A DNA stretch of 64,000 nt from Stagnimonas sp. (GTDB lineage: Bacteria; Pseudomonadota; Gammaproteobacteria; Nevskiales; Nevskiaceae): assembly GCA_030696045.1 (NCBI GenBank), contig JAUYNO010000036.1:21390-85389 (forward strand), read 5' to 3'. Shown one piece after another: positions 24,669 through 33,504 of the stretch (position 1 is the stretch's first letter; each line of letters starts with the position of its first letter). A model generated the notes under the pieces. That model saw only the letters and a program-made list of their open reading frames with translations, did no database searches and had not been told where the DNA came from. Made by a program: the position numbers and the translations under genes.

Positions 24669-26527
24669 GCGGGCGATACCGAGGCAGGGATGGCGGGGCC
24701 GAAAGCGGCGCCCAGGTGGCGCAGGACGGCGGCGAGTTCGCCGACCGGGTCGGCCGGCAGGGCGCGGCTGCGCCAGGCGACGTGGCCGTCGGGCCGGACC
24801 AGGATGGCGCCCGAGGCGCCGACGCCGCGCAGGCCCTGCCACTGGCCGTCGGCCTGGGCGTCCGCGGCCTCGTCAGCACCCAGGGCCAGGAGCCGCACCG
24901 GGTAGGCGAACTCGCTGGCCGCCAGGGCCGCCGACAGCGCTTCCGCCCAGTCGGCGCGCCAGCTGGAATCGACCAGCAGCTGCAGGGCGCCGTAGTCCAG
25001 GCAATCGACGGTGGATAGCCGCTGGCCGTTTCGCTCCAGCCAGGCGTGCGGCAGCCGCAGCCCGGGCGCGGTGCCCGGGCGGTATTCGAGGTCGTTGGGC
25101 GACAGCTCGTTGGCATCGACCGGCACCGGCAGGCTCAGCGCGCCGTTATAGCGATAGCCGAGATCGACCGCGTGGGCGCCGCCGAAATGGGCTTTCTGCT
25201 CGCCGGCGGCCTTGCTCAGTCGGGCTCGCAACTTCTTTGCCCGCCAGGACTCCGGCCGCTCCAGCACCGCGATCTTCTTCAGGCCCAGACGCGGCAGGAC
25301 CTCGGTGATCCAGGTCTGCATGCCCTTGGGCAGGGCGCGGAAGGTCTTGCCTTCCATGAAGGCGTGCAGCTTGCGCAGATCGTCCATCTGCAGGGCCACG
25401 GCCTCGTTGATGTGGTCCATCTCGTCCTGGTTGTCGATGCTGCGCCGGCAGTTCTTTTCAGCGATCGGCTTGCGCTCGCTCTCGTAGCTGTCGAGCAGGC
25501 CCTCACCGGCCTGGCCGGCGAGTACCGCCTGGAGCTTCCAGACCAGGTTGTGGACGTCACCGACGCCGGTGTTGATGCCGTAGCCGCCGGTGGGGGGGAA
25601 GCGGTGGGCGGCGTCGCCGGCCAGGAACACCCGGCCGGCGCGGAAACGCTCGGCGATCTGGGCGGTCATCGCCCAGTTGCCGATGGCCTTGATCTCCACG
25701 TCCACCGCCTGGGTGCCTAGGGCCTGGCCGATCAGCTGGCGCCAGTAGGCTTCGTCGAATTGCTCGATCTGCTGCGGCGGATGCAGCATCGCCATCAGGA
25801 TCCAGTCGTCGCCCATATGCCGCACCAGGGGGCCGACCAGGTGCTGGTTGTAGATCCAGTAGATCACCGCCGGTCGGCCGCGGATCAGGCGGTCGAGCTT
25901 GGCGCGGAAGTTGACGCTGGCGATGCGGGCGATCATCGGCCCCGGCATGGCGATGCCCAGCTGCTCGCGGATGCGGCTGCGGGCGCCGTCGGCGGCCAGG
26001 CAGTAGCGGGCACTCAGGCGGCGCTCGGTACCGTCGCCGACGCGCAACTGAGCCTGCACTCCGCTGGCGTCCTGCTCCAGGGACAGCAACTTGTGATCGC
26101 TGAGAAAATCAATGCCGGCGGTCGCCCGCGCCCGTTGCCACAGCAGCACTTCGAGCCGGTGCTGGGGGTAGTGCAGGGGCCGCGAGGGACTCTGCGACAA
26201 GCGCTCGACGGTTTCCTCGACCGTGCCGGGCAGGATGTCGATACGGCACAGCTCGGGGCCGGTCAGGCTGGTGCACCAGACGATGTGGCGCAGGTCTTCG
26301 AGCGGCGCGCTGTCGTTGCGGATCGCCGATTCCAGGGCCGGGTCGATTTCGCGCCAGATTTCCATCGTGCGGGCGTTCAGCACATGGCCGGCCGGATGAC
26401 CGGTCGGCCCGGCCCGCTGCTCGACCAGGGCGCAGCGCAGGCCGGCCTTGGCGGCCAGCAGGGCGGCGCTCAAGCCCACCGGGCCGGCGCCGACCACCAG
26501 CAGATCATAGGGGCTGTCGATGCTCAT
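24665..26527 (-). CDS. FAD-dependent aromatic-ring hydroxylase (PheA/TfdB-type)
   Basis: 620 aa. FAD-binding GAGPVG at about residues 12-17, the DG motif (ADGARSRIREQLG) near 180, and AGDAAHRFPPTGGYGINTG near 310, all diagnostic of flavin monooxygenases of the p-hydroxybenzoate hydroxylase fold. A thioredoxin-like C-terminal domain (about 480-620, ILVRPDGHVAWR) is typical of the phenol and MhpA-type group. It would hydroxylate an aromatic or cyclic enol substrate using NAD(P)H and oxygen in the cytoplasm. Its ATG overlaps the stop of the MDR gene by 4 nt. With the extradiol-like VOC protein and FAH hydrolase it suggests a ring-opening route. Confidence 0.85.
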   Translation of the reverse strand: MSIDSPYDLLVVGAGPVGLSAALLAAKAGLRCALVEQRAGPTGHPAGHVLNARTMEIWREIDPALESAIRNDSAPLEDLRHIVWCTSLTGPELCRIDILPGTVEETVERLSQSPSRPLHYPQHRLEVLLWQRARATAGIDFLSDHKLLSLEQDASGVQAQLRVGDGTERRLSARYCLAADGARSRIREQLGIAMPGPMIARIASVNFRAKLDRLIRGRPAVIYWIYNQHLVGPLVRHMGDDWILMAMLHPPQQIEQFDEAYWRQLIGQALGTQAVDVEIKAIGNWAMTAQIAERFRAGRVFLAGDAAHRFPPTGGYGINTGVGDVHNLVWKLQAVLAGQAGEGLLDSYESERKPIAEKNCRRSIDNQDEMDHINEAVALQMDDLRKLHAFMEGKTFRALPKGMQTWITEVLPRLGLKKIAVLERPESWRAKKLRARLSKAAGEQKAHFGGAHAVDLGYRYNGALSLPVPVDANELSPNDLEYRPGTAPGLRLPHAWLERNGQRLSTVDCLDYGALQLLVDSSWRADWAEALSAALAASEFAYPVRLLALGADEAADAQADGQWQGLRGVGASGAILVRPDGHVAWRSRALPADPVGELAAVLRHLGAAFGPAIPASVSPA

Positions 26528-27579
26528 GCGGCCTCCAGCAAGGACTCGTCGATGCACAGCAAAACCTTGCCGCGCGCCGGGCCCTGCTCGACCGCCGCCA
26601 GGGCGGCGGCAGCATCCGCCAGCGGGTAGCGCCTGCCGATCACCGGGCGGTAGCTGCCTTCCAGTGCCCAGCGCGCCAGCTCGACCAGCCGCGCGCCCGA
26701 AGGTCGGAAATACACCCAATGGTGCTGTTTGCCAGCCAGCGCCCAGCGCAGCTTGGCCAGGCCCATCCAGGTGCCCGAGGCGACTACGCCCAGGGGCGCG
26801 CCGAGCACATCGGTGAGGGTCAGCGTCGGCGAGATCAGGCTGGCGTAGACGCCGCCGGCCTTCAGCACAGAGAGGTGTGGAGCCTCGTCCAGGCTGCGCG
26901 CGCTCGGGTCCGGCGCCACCGTGTTGATGACCAGGTCCAGGCCGCTCAGCAGGCGGGTGAAATCCTGCTTGCGGTAGTCGATCACCTGATCGGCGCCGAG
27001 GCCGCGCACGAACTCCAGATTGCTGCCGCCGCAGGTGCTGGCGACCCAGGCGCCGCCCTGATGCAGACGCTGCACCAGCAGGGAGCCGATGCCGCCGGAG
27101 CCGCCATGCACCAGCACTTTCTTGCCGGCAGTGTTGCCCGCATCGAGCCCCGCCGCGCGCAGCACCTGGGCGGCGGTGAGCCCGGCATAGGGCAGGGCGG
27201 CGGCCTCGGCCATGCCCAGGCCCGGCGGAATCTTGCAGGCCCAGGCCGCCTTCACCGCCACCGCCTCGGCGTAGAAGCCGGAGGCGAAGGGCATGGTCGC
27301 GGCCATCACCCGGTCGCCCGGCTGGAAGTCGCGTACCGCGCTGCCGACCGCGCTGACCACGCCAGCGCCGTCCAGCCCCATCACCATCGGGCCCTTGGCG
27401 CGCAGCCACTTGAACAGGCTGTCGCCATAGCCCTCGCGGATCAGCGCGTCGATGGGATTGATCGAGGCAGCGGCGAGCCGGATCACGATCTCCTGGGCCG
27501 CTGGCCGCGGTTCCGCCAGCTCTTGCAGCTGCAGGCGACTGCCGCCGGTGCCGGCGGCAGTCCGGACGATGGCCTTCAT
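26524..27579 (-). CDS. MDR-family zinc-less quinone/alcohol oxidoreductase
   Basis: 351 aa. The GroES-like N-terminal domain carries ASINPIDALIREGYG and GLDGAGVVSAVGSAV. A nucleotide-binding motif GGSGGIGS sits near residue 155, and the protein ends with the family pattern RYPLADAAAALAAVEQGPARGKVLL. Structural zinc cysteines are absent, as in quinone oxidoreductase-type members. It probably reduces or oxidises an enone or ketone intermediate with NADPH. Four-nt overlaps with both neighbours place it firmly in the catabolic operon. Confidence 0.85.
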   Translation of the reverse strand: MKAIVRTAAGTGGSRLQLQELAEPRPAAQEIVIRLAAASINPIDALIREGYGDSLFKWLRAKGPMVMGLDGAGVVSAVGSAVRDFQPGDRVMAATMPFASGFYAEAVAVKAAWACKIPPGLGMAEAAALPYAGLTAAQVLRAAGLDAGNTAGKKVLVHGGSGGIGSLLVQRLHQGGAWVASTCGGSNLEFVRGLGADQVIDYRKQDFTRLLSGLDLVINTVAPDPSARSLDEAPHLSVLKAGGVYASLISPTLTLTDVLGAPLGVVASGTWMGLAKLRWALAGKQHHWVYFRPSGARLVELARWALEGSYRPVIGRRYPLADAAAALAAVEQGPARGKVLLCIDESLLEAA

Positions 27580-28562
27580 GCCGGTTTCACTACCCGGTTG
27601 CGCAGCACGCCGATGCGCTCGATCTCGACTTCCACCAGGTCGCCGGGTTCGAGAAAGCGCAGGAACTCGATGCCGCAGCCATTGGTGGCGGCGCCAGTGC
27701 CGAAGAACTCGCCGGGCACCACCAGTTCTTCGTCGCTGGCGACCTCGATCATCCGCGAGATCGGGTGGCTCATGCCGGAGGTCGAAGAGGCGCCGCGCAG
27801 CTCGCCGTTGACCCGCACCTGGATCTTCAGATCGTAGGGATCGGGAATCTCGTCGGCGGTCACCAGCCAGGGCCCCATGGCATTGCCGGTGTCGAAATCC
27901 TTGCCCTTGATCGGGCCAACGCCGCCCCAGGGAATCTCCTCCATCATCTTGTCGCGGGCGGAGAAGTCGTTGAAGCAGGTGTAGCCAAACACATAGGACA
28001 TGGCGTCGTTGGCGCTGATGTTCTTGCCGCGCTTGCCCAGCACCACGCCCAGTTCCATCTCGTAGTCGAGCATCTTGGTCCAGCGTGGCCAGATCACGTC
28101 CTGTTCGTGGGCGCTGACCGAGAGGTTGTTGCCCTTGTAGTAGAGCGGCCGCTGATAGAAGCGCTTGGGCATTTTCTTCATCAGGCCCAGGGCCTTGACC
28201 GTGGCGGCCACGCCCTTGCCGGCCTTCATCTCCAGCACCGAGGCGAAGGCCTGTTTCATGTGGCCCTCGTAGACGCTGAAACAGAGCATGCGCGGCGGCA
28301 GCAGCGGGGGCGCGAAGCGGAGACCTGAAAGCGGCTGGAAGCAGTGCCCGGGGTGCTCGTCCTCGGACTGTTCGAGGATGGCGCGGGCGCGGTCGAGCGC
28401 GGCCGGGCCGGCCTCGATCAGCGCCAGCATGCTGGCGAAGGCGGGTTCGACCTGATCGCGCAGGGCCAGGCTGGCGGCGGCAAGATCGAGCAGGCGGTGC
28501 TGGTCGCTGCAGAGCGCGCCCAGGCGGATGCCGCCTGACTGGTGGTAACTGGCAAGTTTCAT
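27576..28562 (-). CDS. Fumarylacetoacetate hydrolase family protein
   Basis: 328 aa. The C-terminal FAH domain (about 90-325) shows the metal-binding DYEMELGVVLGKRG, then YVFGYTCFNDFSARD and KGKDFDTGNAMGPWL, and ends PGDLVEVEIERIGVLRNRV. These are hallmarks of the FAH superfamily, which cleaves C-C bonds of beta-diketo acids or decarboxylates and hydrates dienoates. It would act after ring cleavage. The ATG (28562) lies 15 nt after the VOC dioxygenase-like gene, and its end overlaps the MDR gene. Confidence 0.87.
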   Translation of the reverse strand: MKLASYHQSGGIRLGALCSDQHRLLDLAAASLALRDQVEPAFASMLALIEAGPAALDRARAILEQSEDEHPGHCFQPLSGLRFAPPLLPPRMLCFSVYEGHMKQAFASVLEMKAGKGVAATVKALGLMKKMPKRFYQRPLYYKGNNLSVSAHEQDVIWPRWTKMLDYEMELGVVLGKRGKNISANDAMSYVFGYTCFNDFSARDKMMEEIPWGGVGPIKGKDFDTGNAMGPWLVTADEIPDPYDLKIQVRVNGELRGASSTSGMSHPISRMIEVASDEELVVPGEFFGTGAATNGCGIEFLRFLEPGDLVEVEIERIGVLRNRVVKPA

Positions 28563-28577
28563 GGCTGGTGTTTTGGG

Positions 28578-29234
28578 TTAAAGGGTGCGCCAATTGATGG
28601 TGCGCAGACCGGCGACCGGCTTCTTGCCGACCGGGGTGGCAGAGCCGCGCTTGCGCAGGTCCACCAGCGGCACACCGGCCTCCAGCTTCTGCCAGAGCAG
28701 CTCGGGATCGAAGTTCACGCCAATGGGGTTTTTATGGAAATCGAGCCCGATGGCGAACTGCTGAAAATCCTCGGCGGTGTCGAAATTGTCGGACTGGAAC
28801 TCCAGGCGGTTGCCGTCCGGATCCTCGTAGTAAATCGAGGTGGTCGGGCCGTGGTTGATGCACCAGACCGGCTCGATGCCGGCCGCTTTCAGCTCGCGGT
28901 GCTTTTCCAGCAGCTGCCGCAGGCTGCCGAAGTTGAAGGCGATGTGATCCAGCCCATAGAACTTCCGGTAGACCTTGGCCAGCAGGATCATCGGCTTGGC
29001 CGCCGCCGGCAGCTTGATGATGGCCAGCCGGTGGTGCTCGTGGTCGTAGGTGAGAAAAGTCACCATGTGGTTCTGGAACACCAGCTCCATGCCCAGCACC
29101 TTGCGGTACCAGGGCACCAGCTTGTCGCGCTGGGCCGACTTCAGCACCCAGTGCGCCAGATAGCGCGGGCCGGTCTTGCTGACCACCTTGCCCAGGCGGT
29201 CGATGTCGATGGCCTGCATGTTGGGGGCGCCCAT
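28578..29234 (-). CDS. Extradiol-dioxygenase-like VOC protein
   Basis: 218 aa. Two VOC half-sites are visible with all three likely Fe(II)/Mn(II) ligands of type I extradiol dioxygenases: His in YLAHWVLKS (about residue 28), His in LDHIAFNFG (about 95), and Glu in GNRLEFQ (about 147). The preceding YYEDPDG matches the family. It is shorter than two-domain BphC enzymes, so it belongs to the compact group. It may cleave a catechol-like or enediol intermediate. Start ATG 29234 has GGAG about 10 nt upstream. Confidence 0.75.
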   Translation of the reverse strand: MGAPNMQAIDIDRLGKVVSKTGPRYLAHWVLKSAQRDKLVPWYRKVLGMELVFQNHMVTFLTYDHEHHRLAIIKLPAAAKPMILLAKVYRKFYGLDHIAFNFGSLRQLLEKHRELKAAGIEPVWCINHGPTTSIYYEDPDGNRLEFQSDNFDTAEDFQQFAIGLDFHKNPIGVNFDPELLWQKLEAGVPLVDLRKRGSATPVGKKPVAGLRTINWRTL

Positions 29235-29285
29235 GTCAGTGGCTCCGGCCGGCGGAGCGGTGGTCGCGATGGTCTTGTTGCTGCT

Positions 29286-31055
29286 TCATGAGGAACTCTC
29301 CGATGCCGCCGTGGCCGGGTTGCCGAGGTGCCGCACCAAGGCGCGGCTGACGATGCGCAGCTTCTCGCCGCCGGGCATGCGCTTGAGATTGGCCCTGACG
29401 ATGCCGGCGGTGAAGGCGCTCTTGCGGCTGTAGTCGATGCGCACATCCACCAGCACCGGCCGACCCTGGGCTGCCAGTTCGCGGGCCTCGGCCAGCGTCG
29501 GCTCGATCTCGGCGTCGGTGTTGATCGCCAGGAAGGCGGCACCGGTGGTGGCCGCCGAGGCGGCCAGATCCAGCGGATTCAGCACCGTGCAGGTCTTGCG
29601 GTTGTAGGGCACCTGCTGCGCCTGGGCGATCTGCGACAGCTCGCCATCGCTGAACACCAGCACCACCAGTCCCAGCTTCTGGGCGACGGCGGTCAACAGC
29701 TCGGTGCCGGTCATCAGGTAGGCGCCATCGCCGACCACCGCCACGACCTCGCGGCCGGGGTTGGCCAGCCGGGCGCCGATGGCGGCTGGCACCGCGTAGC
29801 CCATGCAGTTGAAATCGGTGGGCGAGATGAACTGCCGGCGGCCCGACATCGGCAGCAGCTCGGCGGTGAGGAAGGTGTGGTTGCCGTCGTCGGCGACCAC
29901 CACGGCGTCCGTGCTCAGCACCCGGTCCAGCGACTGAAATAGTTTGGCCGGATTGACCCGCCTCGGATCGCCGCCCTTGCGCCAGTCGCGCAGGGTGTCG
30001 GCCTTGTCGCGGGCGATGCCGGCCATCCGCTTCAGCCGCTCCCGGCCGGAGCCGAGGTGGCCGCGGCTGCGCAGCCGTGCCAGCAGGGCGGCGAGCACCG
30101 GCTGGGCGTCGCCGCAGAGGCTGACGGCGGCGGGGTAGTTCTTGGAGAACACCGCCGGGTCGATATCGACGTGGATCAGGGATTCCGGCACCTCGACGCT
30201 ATAGCTGCCGGTACCGATCTCGCTGAAGCAGGTGCCGACCGCCAGCAGGCAGTCGCAGTCCTCGAAGGCCTTGCGGGCCGCCGGTGCGGCGGCCATGCCG
30301 AAGCTCATGCCGGCATGCCAGGCATGCTCGGCCGGGAAGCTGCTGAGCCCCTGCAGAGTGGTCGCCACCGGGGCACCCAGCAGATCGGCCAGGGCCAGTA
30401 GTTCGGCGCGGGCGCCACGGGCGCCCCAGCCGACGAAGAGGCCCGGATGCTTCGCGGCCTCCAGTCGGGCACAGGCGGCGTCCAGGTCTTCCTCCCGCAG
30501 GAGCAGGTCCTGGCTGAAGCCGGGGAAGGCCGGCAGCGCCGGCGACTCGCCCTGGAACAGCAGGACATCGACCGGCAGCTCGACGTAGACCGGCCCCGGG
30601 CGGCCGCGCATCGCCTCCCGGTAGGCCATGTACAGCATCGGGATGATGTCGTGATGCTGGCTGGCCAGGAACTGCGCCTTGGTCACCGGCCGCATCAGCG
30701 CCTGCTGGTCGATGTCGTGCAACTGGTAGGCGCGACCTTTGTTGCGGCGTACGCCGCCACTCAGCACCAGCATCGGGACCCCGTCGAGAAAGGCCTCGGC
30801 GATGCCGCTCATGGCGTGGGTAAGGCCGGCCCCTGGCACCACCAGCAGGGTGCCGATGTGCCGGCTGGTGCGGCTGACGGCATCGGCCATGAAGGAGGCG
30901 CCACCCTCGTGGGTCACCAGCACCGGCTTCAGCGTCGGGCTGGAGGCCAGCTCATCGAACAGCTCAGTGGTGTGGACTCCAGGGATGCCGAATACCCAGG
31001 CGACGTCGAGTTGCTCCAATGCGAAACGCGCGAGCCATGCGCCGGTGTATTTCAC
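29286..31055 (-). CDS. Thiamine diphosphate enzyme, acetolactate-synthase-like
   Basis: 589 aa. N-terminal pyrimidine-binding domain with the catalytic Glu in VTHEGGASFMADA (about residue 50), central domain (ALADLLGAPVATTLQG), C-terminal ThDP domain with GDGAYLMTGTELLTA (about 460) followed by VFSDGELSQIAQAQ. The usual NN of the ThDP motif is SD here, a variant I recall from an acetolactate-synthase-like subgroup. It would catalyse decarboxylation, carboligation or C-C hydrolysis of a 2-oxo or diketo compound. First gene of the nine-gene operon. The GTG start (31055) has GAGGAG six bases upstream. Confidence 0.8.
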   Translation of the reverse strand: MKYTGAWLARFALEQLDVAWVFGIPGVHTTELFDELASSPTLKPVLVTHEGGASFMADAVSRTSRHIGTLLVVPGAGLTHAMSGIAEAFLDGVPMLVLSGGVRRNKGRAYQLHDIDQQALMRPVTKAQFLASQHHDIIPMLYMAYREAMRGRPGPVYVELPVDVLLFQGESPALPAFPGFSQDLLLREEDLDAACARLEAAKHPGLFVGWGARGARAELLALADLLGAPVATTLQGLSSFPAEHAWHAGMSFGMAAAPAARKAFEDCDCLLAVGTCFSEIGTGSYSVEVPESLIHVDIDPAVFSKNYPAAVSLCGDAQPVLAALLARLRSRGHLGSGRERLKRMAGIARDKADTLRDWRKGGDPRRVNPAKLFQSLDRVLSTDAVVVADDGNHTFLTAELLPMSGRRQFISPTDFNCMGYAVPAAIGARLANPGREVVAVVGDGAYLMTGTELLTAVAQKLGLVVLVFSDGELSQIAQAQQVPYNRKTCTVLNPLDLAASAATTGAAFLAINTDAEIEPTLAEARELAAQGRPVLVDVRIDYSRKSAFTAGIVRANLKRMPGGEKLRIVSRALVRHLGNPATAASESSS

Positions 31056-31083
31056 CCTGTTCTCCTCGTTGGCTGACTGTTAA

Positions 31084-31114
31084 GTATAATTATTGAGTCA
31101 TGTGGGTATGTCAA
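31084..31114 (-). promoter_or_regulatory. Candidate promoter of the catabolic operon
   Basis: On the minus strand TTGACA (31114-31109) is followed by an AT-rich -10 region. TAATTA is at 16 nt and TTATAC at 19 nt spacing. The leader to the GTG at 31055 is about 30 nt. TTATACTT also occurs at the -10 of the promoter near 10390, so the two could share a regulator (inference). Confidence 0.45.
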
Positions 31115-31139
31115 CCAGGACATGGAGGCCATGCGGCGC

Positions 31140-31191
31140 CGTTACAGACCGTTGCAAACGGCGTTACATCCGTTACAGACGATGCTATAAG
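31140..31191 (+). promoter_or_regulatory. tetR promoter with repeated operator-like sites
   Basis: CGTTACAGAC occurs at 31140-31149 and 31171-31180, with the related CGTTACATC at 31162-31170. Between them lies a perfect ccgtt-gca-aacgg palindrome (31149-31161). A -35-like GTTACA (31163-31168) is 17 nt from TATAAG (31186-31191), a good promoter reading into the tetR gene. Repeats over the -35 fit autorepression, and the divergent catabolic promoter starts only 26 nt away. Confidence 0.5.
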
Positions 31192-31250
31192 TCGGTCTAA
31201 TAACTCTTTCGAGGCGCACAGGGCGGCCCTGCAGCCCTGACCAGGACGCC

Positions 31251-31955
31251 ATGACTAGGACCGTGATGAGCGACAGCGCGCGCCCAGGCAACAAGCCCTC
31301 TTCTGCCCGCCGGCCTGGCCGGCCCCGCCTCCGCGACCAGGGGGTGCCGGCGACCGAGGTGATCCTGGAACTGGCGCTGGAGGAATTCGGCCAGCACGGA
31401 TTCGAAGGCACCAATATCAATGAGATAGCGATCAAGGCCGGCGTCGCCAAGCCGCTGATCCACTACCACTTTGAGACCAAGGAAAAGCTCTGGCAGGCGG
31501 CGGTGAGCCATGCCATGGAAAAATTGGCTGCCGAGTTCCGAAATCTGCATTTCGAACTCAAGGACCTGGAGCCAGCGGCGGCACTCGGCGTGGTGATCCG
31601 GCGTTTCACCTTTTTCTGCGCCCGCAACCACGCGGTCACCAATATCGTCATCCAGGAAGTGGTGCGGGGTACCGAGCGCTCGCGCTGGCTGACCGAGACT
31701 TTCCTGAAACCGATGTTCCTGATGGCGGAGTCCTTCCTGAGCGCGGCCGAGGCCGGTGGTCAGTTGCGCAATATCCATCCAGCGCATCTGCTGTCGCTGA
31801 TCCACGGCGCGATCAATGGCTTCTTCGCGTTTTCCAGCATGTTGTCGGAAACCTACGGCATCAATCCGCTGACCGACGAGTCCGCCGCCGAGCACGCGGA
31901 AATCGTGGTCGACATCCTGCTCAACGGCTTGCGGGTGCGAAACGGCGGCGCTTGA
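31251..31955 (+). CDS. TetR-family transcriptional regulator
   Basis: 234 aa. A typical TetR helix-turn-helix lies at about residues 35-80 (ILELALEEFGQHGFEGTNINEIAIKAGVAKPLIHYHFETKEKLW). The C-terminal ligand-binding half (90-225) resembles the group that responds to hydrophobic or CoA-linked ligands. It is divergent from the catabolic operon, whose promoter shares the same 195-bp gap, so it most likely represses that operon until an intermediate binds. ATG 31251 and ATG 31266 both have an AGGA nearby; I used the longer form. Confidence 0.88.
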   Translation: MTRTVMSDSARPGNKPSSARRPGRPRLRDQGVPATEVILELALEEFGQHGFEGTNINEIAIKAGVAKPLIHYHFETKEKLWQAAVSHAMEKLAAEFRNLHFELKDLEPAAALGVVIRRFTFFCARNHAVTNIVIQEVVRGTERSRWLTETFLKPMFLMAESFLSAAEAGGQLRNIHPAHLLSLIHGAINGFFAFSSMLSETYGINPLTDESAAEHAEIVVDILLNGLRVRNGGA

Positions 31956-31959
31956 GCCG

Positions 31960-32802
31960 CTATCGCGGCAGGAACAGCAGCGACAGTGCCTGGCGCAAGC
32001 CGCGCGTCTGCCGGAGGTCCCGGTACAAGGCCAGCCATTCGCCGAAAACGATGCGCAGCGGATTCTGATTCTGGCTGGGTTCACGTCCGGCCAGGCCATA
32101 GCGCAGAGGCTCGTCGGCCGGAGCCTCGGCGTAGCTGCCGAACAGGCGATCCCAGACGATCAATACCCCGCCGAAGTTGCGGTCGCGGACCGAGGCGTTG
32201 ACCGCGTGGTGCACGCGATGGTGGGCGGGGGTGTTGAACAGCCATTCCAGCCAGCCCAGCCGCCCTACCAGTTCGGTGTGCAACAGAAACTGGAATAGCA
32301 GGTTGAGTCCCAGCGCCCCGAGCACCACCAGCGGCGGCAGGCCCAGCCAGACCAGGGCGAGGGCGAACAGCCAGGCGCCGGAGAGCAGGTCGGTCCAGCC
32401 CAGACGATAGGCCGCCGACAGATTGAAGCGGGTTGAGGAATGGTGTACGCCGTGGGTGGCCCACAACCAGCGGACCTTGTGGCTGCTCCGGTGCAGCCAG
32501 TAATAGACGAAATCGACCAGCAGAAAGGCGCCGAGATAACCCGGCGCCCCGCGAGGCTGCAAGTCCATGAGGCGGTGCTGATGCACCCACAGGAACAGCG
32601 GCGCCAGCAGTGCCGCGCTGAGCGGGCGGATCAGGCGATTGCCGGCCGCGATCAGGGTGGAAGCGGCGGTTTCCCGCAGGTCGTAGCCGCCCGGCGCCGG
32701 TCGGCGCCGAGCCAGCCACCGCCACTCCGCCGCCACCAGGCCGATCACCGTCAGCAGGACCAGGGGCCGCGCCGGTCCGGCACCGTTTAAGGCTTCGATC
32801 AT
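31960..32802 (-). CDS. Sterol desaturase/fatty acid hydroxylase family membrane protein
   Basis: 280 aa. Four or more hydrophobic helices surround the eight-histidine di-iron pattern: HRSSH (about residue 104), HGVHHSS (about 117), and HHRVHH (about 195). This family hydroxylates or desaturates lipids at the membrane using oxygen. It converges on tetR with only 4 nt between the stop codons. It may modify a lipid or the hydrophobic substrate of the neighbouring operon. A second, more distant family member is at 62980-63864. Confidence 0.85.
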   Translation of the reverse strand: MIEALNGAGPARPLVLLTVIGLVAAEWRWLARRRPAPGGYDLRETAASTLIAAGNRLIRPLSAALLAPLFLWVHQHRLMDLQPRGAPGYLGAFLLVDFVYYWLHRSSHKVRWLWATHGVHHSSTRFNLSAAYRLGWTDLLSGAWLFALALVWLGLPPLVVLGALGLNLLFQFLLHTELVGRLGWLEWLFNTPAHHRVHHAVNASVRDRNFGGVLIVWDRLFGSYAEAPADEPLRYGLAGREPSQNQNPLRIVFGEWLALYRDLRQTRGLRQALSLLFLPR

Positions 32803-32836
32803 GAGGACCAGACTCCGTTCAGCGCGGCCGGAAGGG

Positions 32837-32871
32837 CCTCAGAGGGTGTGAACTATTCACAGCCTCTCAGG
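32837..32871. repeat. 35-bp hairpin, short form of the 129-bp repeat
   Basis: cctcagagggtgtgaa (32837-32852) and ttcacagcctctcagg (32856-32871) are inverted copies with two mismatches, separated by 3 nt. The right arm is identical over 15 bases to the right end of the 10446-10574 element and likewise contains the stop codon of the gene beside it (32867-33457). It looks like the two outer arms with the middle deleted. It could serve as a terminator for that gene. Confidence 0.6.
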
Positions 32872-33457
32872 GCTCGACACTGACTGAGGCACTGGTCTCG
32901 ACGCTGCCGCCCTGGGGGCCGGTGGTGTTTGAGGTGCGCGCGTAGCTGCCCTCGCCGTGGCTGCTGCTGCTCGTGGTGCTGTAGCTCTGCCCGTTCGCCC
33001 CCGTGGTGGTCGCGCTGCGGGTGGCGGTGCCGGTCTCCGCGTCGTAGCTGCCGCTGACTTCGCGGCTGGCGGTGCCGCCATTGGCGCCGGTGGCGCTGCC
33101 GCTGCGCGTGTAGCCGCCATCGCCGAAGCTGGTCTCGCTGCTGTGCGAGCGACTGCGGCCGAGCGGGCCGGTGCGGCTGGACTCGCGCGCCGCGCTGCCG
33201 GCGGCGAGATCGACCTCGCTGCTGTTGCTGCTGGAGCCACCGTAGGCGCCGTCGCGGCTACGGCTGGCGCTGCGACTGCCGGCCTCGGCTTCGACCGCCA
33301 TCTCCCGGCTGGCCTGCTGGCCCTGGGCGTTGGTACGCGTGCTGGATCGCTCGCGGCTGCGGGCATCCGCCTGCAGCGGCAGGCTCAGGCAGAGCAGGGC
33401 CAGCAGGGTGGTGGCGGCGAGGCCGCGACGGCGGTAGGACTGGGATGAAGTGTGCAT
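32867..33457 (-). CDS. Exported Ser/Gly/Thr-rich low-complexity protein
   Basis: 196 aa. Signal peptide residues 1-32 (ending ADA-R). The mature part is built from loose repeats of the type GANGG-T-SRE / TGANGQSYS / TGPQGGSVE, rich in Ser, Thr, Gly and Arg, with no Cys. Such a composition fits a disordered surface or matrix protein. AGGAG lies 7 nt before the ATG. Its stop codon is inside the 35-bp hairpin repeat. No family is recognised. Confidence 0.6.
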   Translation of the reverse strand: MHTSSQSYRRRGLAATTLLALLCLSLPLQADARSRERSSTRTNAQGQQASREMAVEAEAGSRSASRSRDGAYGGSSSNSSEVDLAAGSAARESSRTGPLGRSRSHSSETSFGDGGYTRSGSATGANGGTASREVSGSYDAETGTATRSATTTGANGQSYSTTSSSSHGEGSYARTSNTTGPQGGSVETSASVSVEP

Positions 33458-33504
33458 GGTTGACTCCTGGGTGGGTTCGGAAAAGTTGTGGGTACTTGCT
33501 GGCG

